The notes under the pieces are model-generated. The model saw only the letters and a program-made list of their open reading frames with translations, searched no databases and was not told the DNA's origin. A stretch of 6,171 bases of DNA from NCBI GenBank assembly GCA_900318855.1, contig ONMG01000033.1, positions 1-6,171 of the forward strand, in the 5' to 3' direction. This stretch comes from an uncultured Prevotella sp. GTDB lineage: Bacteria > Bacteroidota > Bacteroidia > Bacteroidales > Bacteroidaceae. The translations under genes were made by a program, and so were the position numbers. Shown piece by piece: positions 1 through 5,139 of this stretch (the first letter of the stretch is position 1; every line of letters begins with the position of its first letter).

Positions 1-163
1 GCAGTGGTAAACACTGACCGAAGGAGTGGTAAACACAAATCGCCTAATGTTTGTCAATGATTACCAAAGATTACAACTCTTTTCGCTTGGTTGCTATCCC
101 CTTATTACCCAAATTCCCAATCATTTGCGCGCCTCCAATCTCGTAACTTGCTGACTATAAACG
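1..163. other. Left-edge region without a supported gene
   Basis: Apart from the repeat at 3-36, this stretch shows no recognisable gene. It is AT-richer than the coding regions. A short direct repeat GATTAC occurs near 58-76. No convincing TAnnTTTG box is visible on either strand. An open frame begins at 91 and runs into the hydrolase, but it reads through the tRNA on the opposite strand, so its first part is not believable as coding sequence. Confidence 0.4.
3..36. repeat. Two copies of a 12-nt direct repeat, 22-nt period
   Basis: AGTGGTAAACAC occurs at 3-14 and again at 25-36, a period of 22 nt. The spacer between them reads TGACCGAAGG. The first copy begins at the window edge, so this may be the last one and a half units of a longer tandem array lying to the left. 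A 22-nt period is not a multiple of three, so an in-frame protein repeat is unlikely. Frame 1 is nevertheless open from base 1 to a TGA at 58-60, so the end of a gene cannot be excluded. Confidence 0.5.
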
Positions 164-190
164 AAAAAAGGAAGCCTTCATCAGACTTCC
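164..190 (-). terminator. Rho-independent terminator of tRNA-Ser
   Basis: Read on the minus strand, GGAAGTCT and AGGCTTCC form an 8-bp stem with one G-U pair around the loop GATGA, followed directly by six T (plus-strand A run at 164-169). It lies 15 nt beyond the tRNA 3' end. Stem plus U-tract is the classical intrinsic terminator form, and it is the clearest one in the window. Confidence 0.85.
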
Positions 191-205
191 CTTTTGACAT
201 AAAAG

Positions 206-294
206 CGGAAGGTGAGGGATTCAAACCCCCGATACCACATAATGGGTATACCGGATTTCGAGTCCAGCGCATTCGGTCACTCTGCCAACCTTCC
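206..294 (-). tRNA. tRNA-Ser, anticodon CGA
   Basis: The 89-nt minus-strand sequence folds as a complete class II tRNA. The acceptor stem GGAAGGT/ACCTTCC is perfect, with discriminator G at 206. The D stem is GCA/TGC. The anticodon stem CTGGA/TCCGG closes the loop CTCGAAA, placing anticodon CGA at plus 258-260, which reads UCG. A 20-nt variable arm has an ATACC/GGTAT stem, as expected for serine. The T stem is GGGGG/CCCTC with one G-U pair. CCA is not encoded. The D loop is GAGTGACCGAA and the T loop TTTGAAT, so positions 19 and 56 are A and U instead of the usual G and C; the pair is still complementary. The gene has its own promoter and terminator and stands alone. Confidence 0.97.
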
Positions 295-305
295 TTTAAC
301 GCGTG

Positions 306-336
306 CAAAAGTACAAACAATTTTGCGAACTGCAAA
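306..336 (-). promoter_or_regulatory. Bacteroidetes-type promoter of tRNA-Ser
   Basis: On the minus strand a -7 box TACTTTTG (plus 306-313) matches TAnnTTTG. A -33 TTTG (plus 333-336) lies 19 nt upstream, the spacing known for Bacteroidetes primary sigma factor promoters. Transcription should start near 298-301, only a few nucleotides before the mature tRNA 5' end at 294. Confidence 0.85.
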
Positions 337-438
337 ACAAATAGACAAAAACTTTTGAAGGCAACTTTCTTCCGACTGTCTACGCTGAAGGTCAGATGCG
401 ATAGTCCTGCTGGCTGTGCGAGAACTTGCAACCTTCCC

Positions 439-1260
439 ATGTTTATGCTCTCACCACATGCTGCAGGTGCGGACCAACATGGTGGCGATACTACTAATGA
501 ACTTCTGTCCGTTCGTGGCAGCAAGGGTCTGCTTTCCACGCTTGTGCAGCGCCCAGCTGGCAGCGAGGACCGACAGCCAGTCGTCATTCTAATGCATGGT
601 TTCGGAGGCAATAAGGGAGGCCAATTGCTCACGCTCACAGCCGACTCACTACTTGCACGCGGCATTGCTGTGGTGCGTTTCGATTTTAATGGCCATGGTC
701 AAAGCAAGGGAAAGTTTGAGGAGATGACGGTGCCCAACGAGATAGAGGATGCCAAATGTATCTATAACTATGTGATGCAGCAACCTTGGGCCGACACGAC
801 GCGCATCGCTCTTGCCGGACATTCACAGGGTGGAGTCGTGGCGAGCATGACCGCTGGTGAGCTGGGTGCAAGGAAGGTTGTCGCAGTTGTCCTTCTTGCT
901 CCGGCAGCTGTGCTCAGCGATGATGCCATCCGCGGCAATACGATGGGTGCGGTCTACAATCCACTGGACCCTCCGGCCACGATTGCGCTGATGGGTGGCC
1001 GTCTGAAGCTTGGTGCCGACTATGTGCGTACTGCTTTCCGCTTACCCATCTATGAGACGGCAGGGCGCTATCAAGGGCCAGCCTGCATCATTCATGGCAC
1101 TGGTGATCGGGTGGTGCCCTACACCTACGGTGAGCGCTATCATGAGCTATGGAAGGGTAGTGAGTATGATGAGCTGCCCGGTTTCGACCATGGTTTCTCG
1201 CAGGATGTCTATCGTGTGGCCGAACTGACGGCCCTGTTCCTAGCCAAGACTTTGCGATAG
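439..1260 (+). CDS. Alpha/beta hydrolase (serine esterase-like)
   Basis: This is a 273-residue protein if read from ATG 439. The fold signature is clear: HGF oxyanion-hole segment at residues 53-55, nucleophile elbow GHSQGG with Ser129, acid Asp223 in GTGDRVVPY, and His251 in FDHGF. The cap region includes RGNTMGAVYNPLDPP. These features resemble Bacteroidetes hydrolases related to feruloyl or cinnamoyl esterases, which cleave small carboxylic esters. The actual substrate cannot be read from sequence. The start is uncertain: the open frame extends upstream to 91, but that part overlaps the minus-strand tRNA. A weak alternative is TTG 355. From ATG 439 the N-terminus reads MFMLSPHAAGADQ, which resembles only the distal half of a signal peptide, so export is unclear. 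I found no TAnnTTTG promoter for it between 295 and 438. Confidence 0.88.
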   Translation: MFMLSPHAAGADQHGGDTTNELLSVRGSKGLLSTLVQRPAGSEDRQPVVILMHGFGGNKGGQLLTLTADSLLARGIAVVRFDFNGHGQSKGKFEEMTVPNEIEDAKCIYNYVMQQPWADTTRIALAGHSQGGVVASMTAGELGARKVVAVVLLAPAAVLSDDAIRGNTMGAVYNPLDPPATIALMGGRLKLGADYVRTAFRLPIYETAGRYQGPACIIHGTGDRVVPYTYGERYHELWKGSEYDELPGFDHGFSQDVYRVAELTALFLAKTLR

Positions 1261-1266
1261 ATGGAG

Positions 1267-1309
1267 AAGGGACACTCCTCGAGTCGGTAAGCGCCCAGGA
1301 GAGTCCCTT
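1267..1309. terminator. Hairpin between convergent hydrolase and flavodoxin genes
   Basis: AAGGGACACTCCT (1267-1279) pairs with AGGAGAGTCCCTT (1297-1309), a 13-bp stem with one A-A mismatch and a 17-nt loop. It begins 6 nt after the hydrolase stop. No real T-tract follows on either strand, so it may terminate weakly or act as a 3' end-stabilising hairpin. Being nearly symmetrical, it could serve both genes, although the flavodoxin stop is about 90 nt away. I see nothing else definite in 1310-1402. Confidence 0.6.
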
Positions 1310-1402
1310 CAAAGGATGAGTACGGCCATTGCCGCTGCTCTGAGGTATGGAAGGCTAAGAGACGTATCCACTGTGTATGCCCTAACCTTTTAGCCCGAAG
1401 CC

Positions 1403-1900
1403 TTACAGTTCGCCCTTAACACTTTCTACCCAAGCATCAATGCGGCGTTCTGTCTTGTCCTCGTCCTCAGAGCAGTCGATAGCCAGGCCCACGAACTTGC
1501 CGTCGACCACCGATTCTGAATCATCGTAGCTGTAGGAGTCGGCTGCCACCTGCCCAATGATTTTGGCACCGCTGTCCTTTACGGCGTCGTAGAGTGCCGA
1601 CATTCCTCCGCAAAAGGTGTCGCTGTATCCACTGGCATCGCCGCAGCCGAAGAGTGCAATGGTCTTGCCTTTTAGGTCGGCGTCCTTTAGCTTCTCTACT
1701 CCATCGAACCAGTCATCCTGCAGCTCTCCGGCTCCCCAAGTAGAGGTACCGAGCAGCAGGTTGTCATAGGTTTCTAAGGTATCGGCATCAATGTCCGTCA
1801 CATTCTTTACATCGCTCACTCCTAACTTCTGGGCCAGCTTCTCGGCATACTCCTGGCAGTTGCCGGTTGTGGTTCCGTAAACAATAATCGTCTTCTTCAT
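1403..1900 (-). CDS. fldA: Long-chain flavodoxin
   Basis: This is a 165-residue acidic flavodoxin, a soluble FMN protein that carries low-potential electrons in the cytoplasm and often replaces ferredoxin under iron limitation. The phosphate loop is YGTTTGNC (residues 8-15). The first FMN-flanking loop is STWGAGELQDDW (53-64), with Trp55 expected to stack on the isoalloxazine ring. The second is GCGDASGYSDTFCGGM (85-100), with Tyr92 as the other stacking residue. The segment around 120-141 is the insertion that defines the long-chain class, and total length fits that class. The last hydroxyl residue usual in the phosphate loop is Cys15 here. The start ATG (1898-1900) gives the canonical MKKTIIVYG beginning and is preceded by AGGAAT. 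The gene is divergent from hcp. It may feed electrons to Hcp, but only position suggests this. Confidence 0.95.
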   Translation of the reverse strand: MKKTIIVYGTTTGNCQEYAEKLAQKLGVSDVKNVTDIDADTLETYDNLLLGTSTWGAGELQDDWFDGVEKLKDADLKGKTIALFGCGDASGYSDTFCGGMSALYDAVKDSGAKIIGQVAADSYSYDDSESVVDGKFVGLAIDCSEDEDKTERRIDAWVESVKGEL

Positions 1901-2035
1901 ATTCCTTATTATTTAGTGGTGAAACATTTATCGTGTTCAAGCATCTGCGGTCAACGGGTGGCTGACACCTTGGAATGCTGCGCAGGCCTAACCTCCGATG
2001 GGGCCAAATGGCTTCGCCCTGCTGTGTTCCGGCTG

Positions 2036-2066
2036 CAAAGTTACCGGAATCCGACTGCGCGCACAA
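2036..2066 (-). promoter_or_regulatory. Predicted flavodoxin promoter
   Basis: On the minus strand TAACTTTG (plus 2036-2043) matches the Bacteroidetes -7 box exactly. TTG (plus 2064-2066) lies 20 nt upstream in the -33 position. Transcription would start near 2031, leaving a leader of about 130 nt before the flavodoxin ATG. I see no better box closer to the gene. Confidence 0.65.
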
Positions 2067-2074
2067 TACTCAAT

Positions 2075-2084
2075 AATCATGATT
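2075..2084. promoter_or_regulatory. Perfect 10-bp palindrome AATCATGATT, possible operator
   Basis: AATCATGATT is exactly self-complementary. Its centre is about 48 nt upstream of the predicted flavodoxin transcription start and about 130 nt upstream of the hcp start. The position would suit a regulator of the flavodoxin promoter. A palindrome this short can occur by chance and I cannot assign it to a known regulator. Confidence 0.25.
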
Positions 2085-2118
2085 CTGAGAGTGGCCCGAC
2101 AGTACTGCTGAGTGGAGG

Positions 2119-2143
2119 CTAAAGTGGAAAGAATAAACTTTAG
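2119..2143. repeat. Short inverted repeat between the divergent promoters
   Basis: CTAAAGT (2119-2125) and ACTTTAG (2137-2143) form a perfect 7-bp inverted repeat around an 11-nt centre. It lies between the flavodoxin and hcp promoters, about 70-90 nt upstream of the predicted hcp start. It could be a protein-binding site or chance in AT-rich sequence. Confidence 0.25.
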
Positions 2144-2162
2144 TGATTATTAACTCCATAGA

Positions 2163-2176
2163 GTAACATTTGTTAC
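2163..2176 (+). promoter_or_regulatory. Candidate CRP/FNR-type (HcpR-like) operator of hcp
   Basis: GTAACATTTGTTAC has perfect 6-nt arms, GTAACA and TGTTAC, around a 2-nt centre. This is the size and symmetry of CRP/FNR-family sites. Its centre lies about 41 nt upstream of the transcription start predicted from the -7 box at 2199-2206, the classical class II activator position. In anaerobes, hcp is commonly controlled by HcpR, a CRP/FNR-family activator responding to nitrosative stress. Assignment to HcpR rests on the target gene and is not read from the site. Confidence 0.65.
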
Positions 2177-2198
2177 CACCTCGCCCTTTTTATCGCCC

Positions 2199-2206
2199 TA
2201 ACTTTG
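2199..2206 (+). promoter_or_regulatory. -7 box of the hcp promoter
   Basis: TAACTTTG matches TAnnTTTG exactly. The expected -33 zone, near 2175-2181, has no TTTG or TTG. A good -7 box without a -33 box next to the dyad at 2163-2176 suggests that an activator is needed. Predicted start is near 2211, giving a leader of about 100 nt. Confidence 0.75.
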
Positions 2207-2214
2207 CATCCCGT

Positions 2215-2269
2215 AAGCTGGGTAGCGGCTTCCAGGCTGAGCATCCACTGTGGTGGCCCGTCACAGCTT
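2215..2269 (+). promoter_or_regulatory. Possible structured 5' leader of hcp mRNA
   Basis: AAGCTG (2215-2220) can pair with CAGCTT (2264-2269), closing a domain that starts within a few nucleotides of the predicted mRNA 5' end. Inside, CCAC/GTGG (2245-2256) can form a small hairpin, and CTGG/CCAG (2218-2234) offers an alternative pairing. No known riboswitch consensus is satisfied. The structure was drawn by eye. Confidence 0.35.
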
Positions 2270-2270
2270 T

Positions 2271-2286
2271 AAGGAGAGGAATGTAG
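2271..2286 (+). promoter_or_regulatory. Strong Shine-Dalgarno followed by AUG-stop in the hcp leader
   Basis: AAGGAGAGGA (2271-2280) is followed immediately by ATG TAG (2281-2286), 27 nt before the hcp start. This is the strongest Shine-Dalgarno-like sequence in the window, yet it precedes a start codon followed at once by a stop. It directly abuts the leader helix ending at 2269. It may be a minimal upstream ORF that holds ribosomes, or a loading site, or chance. Confidence 0.35.
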
Positions 2287-2312
2287 TATATCAACGTTAA
2301 ATATAGAAGGAT

Positions 2313-3965
2313 ATGGAAAATAAGATGTTTTGCTTCCAATGCCAGGAGACGGCAAAGGGAACGGGCTGTACGCTGAGAGGTGTTTGTGGAAAATTGCCAG
2401 AGACGAGCAGATGGATGGACCTGCTGCTGAGTGTCGTGCGCGGTGTGGGCACCATCTATGATGCCCTGCTTGCTAAGGGTGCAGCTGCAGATATTGCTGT
2501 CGACGACTTCATAGTGGATGCTCTCTTTGCCACGATTACCAATGCTAATTTCGATGACGATGCCCTGCTTGCCAAGGTTGACAAGGGCTTAGCCATAAAG
2601 CATCGGCTGCTCGACGAGGCCTCGCGCTTAGGTGTGGCGCTGCCCAAGTATCACGAGGTAGAGTGGGGCGGTGAAAAGGCCGACTACCAGGCCGAAGGCG
2701 ACAGAGAGACAGTGCTGCGCAACAGCGACGAGGATGTCCGCTCACTGAAGGAGCTGACGGTGCTCGGACTCAAGGGTATGGCTGCTTACTATGAGCATGC
2801 TGCCCGGCTGGGCTTCCGCGATGAGTCCATCATCCGCTTCATGGCTTCGGCGCTCTCCGCCGTGTCGGATCCTGCAGCAACCGTTGACACACTGCTGCCG
2901 GTAGTGCTCACAACGGGCAAGTATGGTGTCGATGTGATGGCACTGCTCGACAAGGCCAACACCACAGCCTACGGCCATCCCGAGATAACTAAGGTGAACA
3001 TCGGCGTGGGCAAGCGTCCCGGCATTCTCATCAGTGGTCACGACCTTCACGACATTGAGGATCTGCTCGAACAAACCCAGGGCACGGGCATCGACGTCTA
3101 CACCCACGGAGAGATGCTTCCTGCTCACTACTATCCGAAGCTGAAGAAATACTCCCACCTCGTGGGCAACTATGGCAATGCCTGGTGGAAGCAAAAGGAA
3201 GAGTTCGCCCATTTCAATGGACCCATTGTATTCACCACCAACTGCATTGTTCCTCCCGCTCCGAATGCCAACTATAAGGACCGTGTGTTCACGTCGAACT
3301 CCACAGGCTACCCCGGCTGGAAACACATCAAGACCTCAGCCGACGGCCATAAGGACTTCTCCGAAGTCATCGAGATGGCCCGCCACTGTCAGGCTCCCGA
3401 GGAGATAGAGCAGGGTGAGATCGTGGGCGGATTTGCCCACAACCAGGTGTTCGCGCTGGCCGATAAGATTGTGGAGGCAGTCAAGAGCGGAGCCATCAGA
3501 AAGTTTGTTGTCATGGGCGGATGCGACGGAAGGATGAAGAGCCGCAACTATTATGCCGACTTTGCCAAGGCTCTGCCTTCGGATGTGGTTATTCTCACCT
3601 CGGGCTGTGCCAAGTATAAATACAACAAGCTCCAGTTGGGCGACATCAACGGCATACCACGTGTGCTCGATGCCGGCCAGTGTAATGACAGCTATTCGTG
3701 GGCCGTGGTAGCCTTGAAGCTGAAGGAGATATTTGGGGCTGCCGACATCAATGACCTGCCCATAGCCTTCAACATTGCCTGGTATGAGCAGAAAGCTGTC
3801 ATCGTGCTCCTGGCTTTGCTCAGCCTTGGAGTGAAGAATATTCACATCGGGCCCACGTTGCCTGCCTTCGTGTCGCCGGCAGTGCTTAAGGTGCTGCAGG
3901 ACAACTTTGGACTGGGCACCATCTCCACCGTGGAGGACGATATTCAGAACATGATAATGGTCTAA
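2313..3965 (+). CDS. hcp: Hybrid-cluster protein (hydroxylamine/NO reductase), class I
   Basis: This 550-residue cytoplasmic iron-sulfur protein belongs to the Hcp family, which reduces hydroxylamine in vitro and acts in nitric oxide detoxification and nitrosative stress. The N-terminal motif Cys7-x2-Cys10-x8-Cys19-x5-Cys25 is the class I spacing seen in strict anaerobes, which binds a [4Fe-4S] cluster. The hybrid-cluster ligands align with the Desulfovibrio protein at an offset of one or two: His243, Glu267, Cys311, Cys404 (persulfide position, in GGCDGRMKSR), Cys432, Cys457, Glu492 and Lys494 in WYEQK. Length is normal and nothing is missing. ATG 2313 is chosen; ATG 2325 would give the MFCFQC start of some homologues. 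AGAAGG ends only 2 nt before ATG 2313, so ribosome binding does not decide. No hcr reductase gene is adjacent. The gene has its own promoter, likely operator and terminator, so it is probably monocistronic. Confidence 0.98.
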   Translation: MENKMFCFQCQETAKGTGCTLRGVCGKLPETSRWMDLLLSVVRGVGTIYDALLAKGAAADIAVDDFIVDALFATITNANFDDDALLAKVDKGLAIKHRLLDEASRLGVALPKYHEVEWGGEKADYQAEGDRETVLRNSDEDVRSLKELTVLGLKGMAAYYEHAARLGFRDESIIRFMASALSAVSDPAATVDTLLPVVLTTGKYGVDVMALLDKANTTAYGHPEITKVNIGVGKRPGILISGHDLHDIEDLLEQTQGTGIDVYTHGEMLPAHYYPKLKKYSHLVGNYGNAWWKQKEEFAHFNGPIVFTTNCIVPPAPNANYKDRVFTSNSTGYPGWKHIKTSADGHKDFSEVIEMARHCQAPEEIEQGEIVGGFAHNQVFALADKIVEAVKSGAIRKFVVMGGCDGRMKSRNYYADFAKALPSDVVILTSGCAKYKYNKLQLGDINGIPRVLDAGQCNDSYSWAVVALKLKEIFGAADINDLPIAFNIAWYEQKAVIVLLALLSLGVKNIHIGPTLPAFVSPAVLKVLQDNFGLGTISTVEDDIQNMIMV

Positions 3966-3985
3966 GTCAATAGTTACTTTAGCTT

Positions 3986-4045
3986 AGAGGGATTGCTCTT
4001 GTTCCATCCTCAATATGGGTGGACTCGGGCAGTCCCTCTTCTTTT
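3986..4045 (+). terminator. Terminator of hcp
   Basis: AGAGGGATTGC (3986-3996) pairs with GCAGTCCCTCT (4029-4039), an 11-bp stem with one U-G pair, followed by TCTTTT. The 32-nt loop contains a second hairpin, CCATCC (4004-4009) with GGGTGG (4017-4022). It starts 20 nt after the hcp stop. A further 6-bp inverted repeat, TTGCAT/ATGCAA (4044-4063), lies just downstream. Confidence 0.8.
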
Positions 4046-4166
4046 GCATGTGGCTGAATGCAAGGTGGGGGGGCGGTTTGCAGCTGTCCACCCGTGACAA
4101 TGAAGGAAAAGAGGCCGACTGAAGATTTTTCCTGCCCGGAGGCTACCGCTTTTCATAAATATTGGC

Positions 4167-4174
4167 TACATTTG
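4167..4174 (+). promoter_or_regulatory. -7 box of the radical SAM gene promoter
   Basis: TACATTTG matches TAnnTTTG exactly. Start would be near 4180, leaving a leader of about 14 nt before ATG 4194. No TTG or TTTG is present 19-21 nt upstream, so the -33 element is weak. A 7-G run (4067-4073) and a GGTGG/CCACC inverted repeat (4064-4092) lie upstream with no evident role. Confidence 0.6.
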
Positions 4175-4193
4175 CAGGAGTAACTCTAACGTA

Positions 4194-5066
4194 ATGCCTA
4201 TGAAAGAAGCTGAATATTATGAGAAATTACCCGAAGGAGTGGTGAGCTGCACCCTTTGTCCGCACAACTGCCATATAGCCAGGGGAAAGCGCGGAATCTG
4301 CAAGAGCCGCGTCAATGTCGACGGAGTGCTCTGCTCCGAAGTCTACGGACATCCTTGTGCCGTGGCCATTGACCCCATCGAGAAGAAGCCCTTCCGAATG
4401 TTTTATCCCGGAAGCAGCTGTCTCTCGATAGCTTGCACGGGGTGCAACCTGCGATGCCTCAACTGTCTGAACTTTGAGATTTCGCAGGTGGAGCCCGTAA
4501 AAGCCGAGCGCTATGACCTGTCGCCTGCCGACATCGTGGAGATAGCACAAAGAGAGGGACAGAAAATCATCGCCTACACGTATACTGAACCGCTCACTTA
4601 CCTGGAATATGTGCGCGATACGGCCCGACAGGCTCACGAGCGGGGGCTGAAGAATGTGCTCGTCAGTGCAGGCTATGTCAATGTCAAGGCGCTGAACGAC
4701 CTGCTGCCCTGGCTCGACGCTGCCAACATCGACTTGAAATCGTTCTCCGATGACATCTACCGCAGGGTCTCTGGTGGCAGTCTGCGCCCAGTGCTCGACA
4801 CCATCCTCAGAATGAAGGATGCCGGGGTATGGCTCGAAATCACCCATCTGCTCATCCCCACAGTCAACGATGACGCCGGGATGTTCCGGCAGATGTGCGG
4901 TTGGCTGACGGCCCACCATCTCGCCTCCGCCCCGTTGCACATCAGCAGGTTCTTCCCGCTCTACAAGATGTCGCACCTCTATGCCACTCCACTGTCCACA
5001 ATGCAGCGTGCAGAGCGCATAGCCCGCGAGGAGGGTATAGAACATGTCTTCCTGGGGAACGTCTGA
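4194..5066 (+). CDS. amrS: AmrS-like radical SAM enzyme (AmmeMemoRadiSam family)
   Basis: This 290-residue protein resembles the radical SAM member of the AmmeMemoRadiSam group, related to pyruvate formate-lyase activating enzymes. The biological reaction of this group is not settled. The cluster motif CNLRCLNC places Cys84, Cys88 and Cys91 as CxxxCxxC ligands of the SAM-binding [4Fe-4S] cluster. An N-terminal cysteine segment, Cys19-x2-Cys22-x3-Cys26-x9-Cys36, is typical of the family. Other landmarks are YTYTEPLTYLEY (128-139), NIDLKSF (178-184), LLIPTVND (219-226) and HISRFFPLYKM (249-259). The chain stops at IEHVFLGNV, where many relatives continue with a further cysteine-containing tail, so it seems shortened at the C-terminus. 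No tail is seen in other frames before the hairpin at 5073. ATG 4194 is preceded by AGGAG at 4176-4180; ATG 4200 is a possible alternative. The AmrA and AmrB partners are not in this window. Confidence 0.9.
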   Translation: MPMKEAEYYEKLPEGVVSCTLCPHNCHIARGKRGICKSRVNVDGVLCSEVYGHPCAVAIDPIEKKPFRMFYPGSSCLSIACTGCNLRCLNCLNFEISQVEPVKAERYDLSPADIVEIAQREGQKIIAYTYTEPLTYLEYVRDTARQAHERGLKNVLVSAGYVNVKALNDLLPWLDAANIDLKSFSDDIYRRVSGGSLRPVLDTILRMKDAGVWLEITHLLIPTVNDDAGMFRQMCGWLTAHHLASAPLHISRFFPLYKMSHLYATPLSTMQRAERIAREEGIEHVFLGNV

Positions 5067-5072
5067 ACGGCA

Positions 5073-5112
5073 GAAAGCCCACGAACCTCATCCTTAGGGT
5101 CCATGGGCTTTC
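5073..5112. terminator. Shared hairpin terminator between convergent genes
   Basis: GAAAGCCCA (5073-5081) and TGGGCTTTC (5104-5112) form a perfect 9-bp stem with a 22-nt loop. It starts 6 nt after the radical SAM stop and lies 27 nt beyond the peptidase stop on the other strand. Only short T stretches follow on each side. Placement between convergent genes suggests a bidirectional terminator. Confidence 0.7.
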
Positions 5113-5139
5113 GTCTCTTAGTCAGTGTGTGCGGAAGAC

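Noticed and set aside
91..438. Upstream extension of the hydrolase reading frame
   Set aside because: It reads through the complete tRNA-Ser and its promoter and terminator on the opposite strand, and its translation has no protein-like features.
1788..2066. 92-codon minus-strand frame over the flavodoxin start and leader
   Set aside because: It overlaps flavodoxin in another frame, crosses the predicted flavodoxin promoter and shows no recognisable domain.
2241..2256. CCACTGTGG in the hcp leader, resembling part of a cobalamin riboswitch
   Set aside because: The rest of the B12 element consensus is absent and the gene has no cobalamin link.
2742..3845. Two long minus-strand open frames opposite hcp (194 and 169 codons)
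   Set aside because: They lie within a fully conserved hcp coding region and have no recognisable motifs, so they are antisense shadows.
4064..4076. Run of seven G upstream of the radical SAM gene as a phase-variation tract
   Set aside because: It is short, interrupted on both sides, and lies about 90 nt upstream of the -7 box, where slippage would not alter promoter spacing or a reading frame.
4227..5045. 272-codon open frame on the minus strand opposite the radical SAM gene
   Set aside because: The plus-strand protein has all family motifs; the antisense translation resembles nothing and is explained by codon bias of the real gene.
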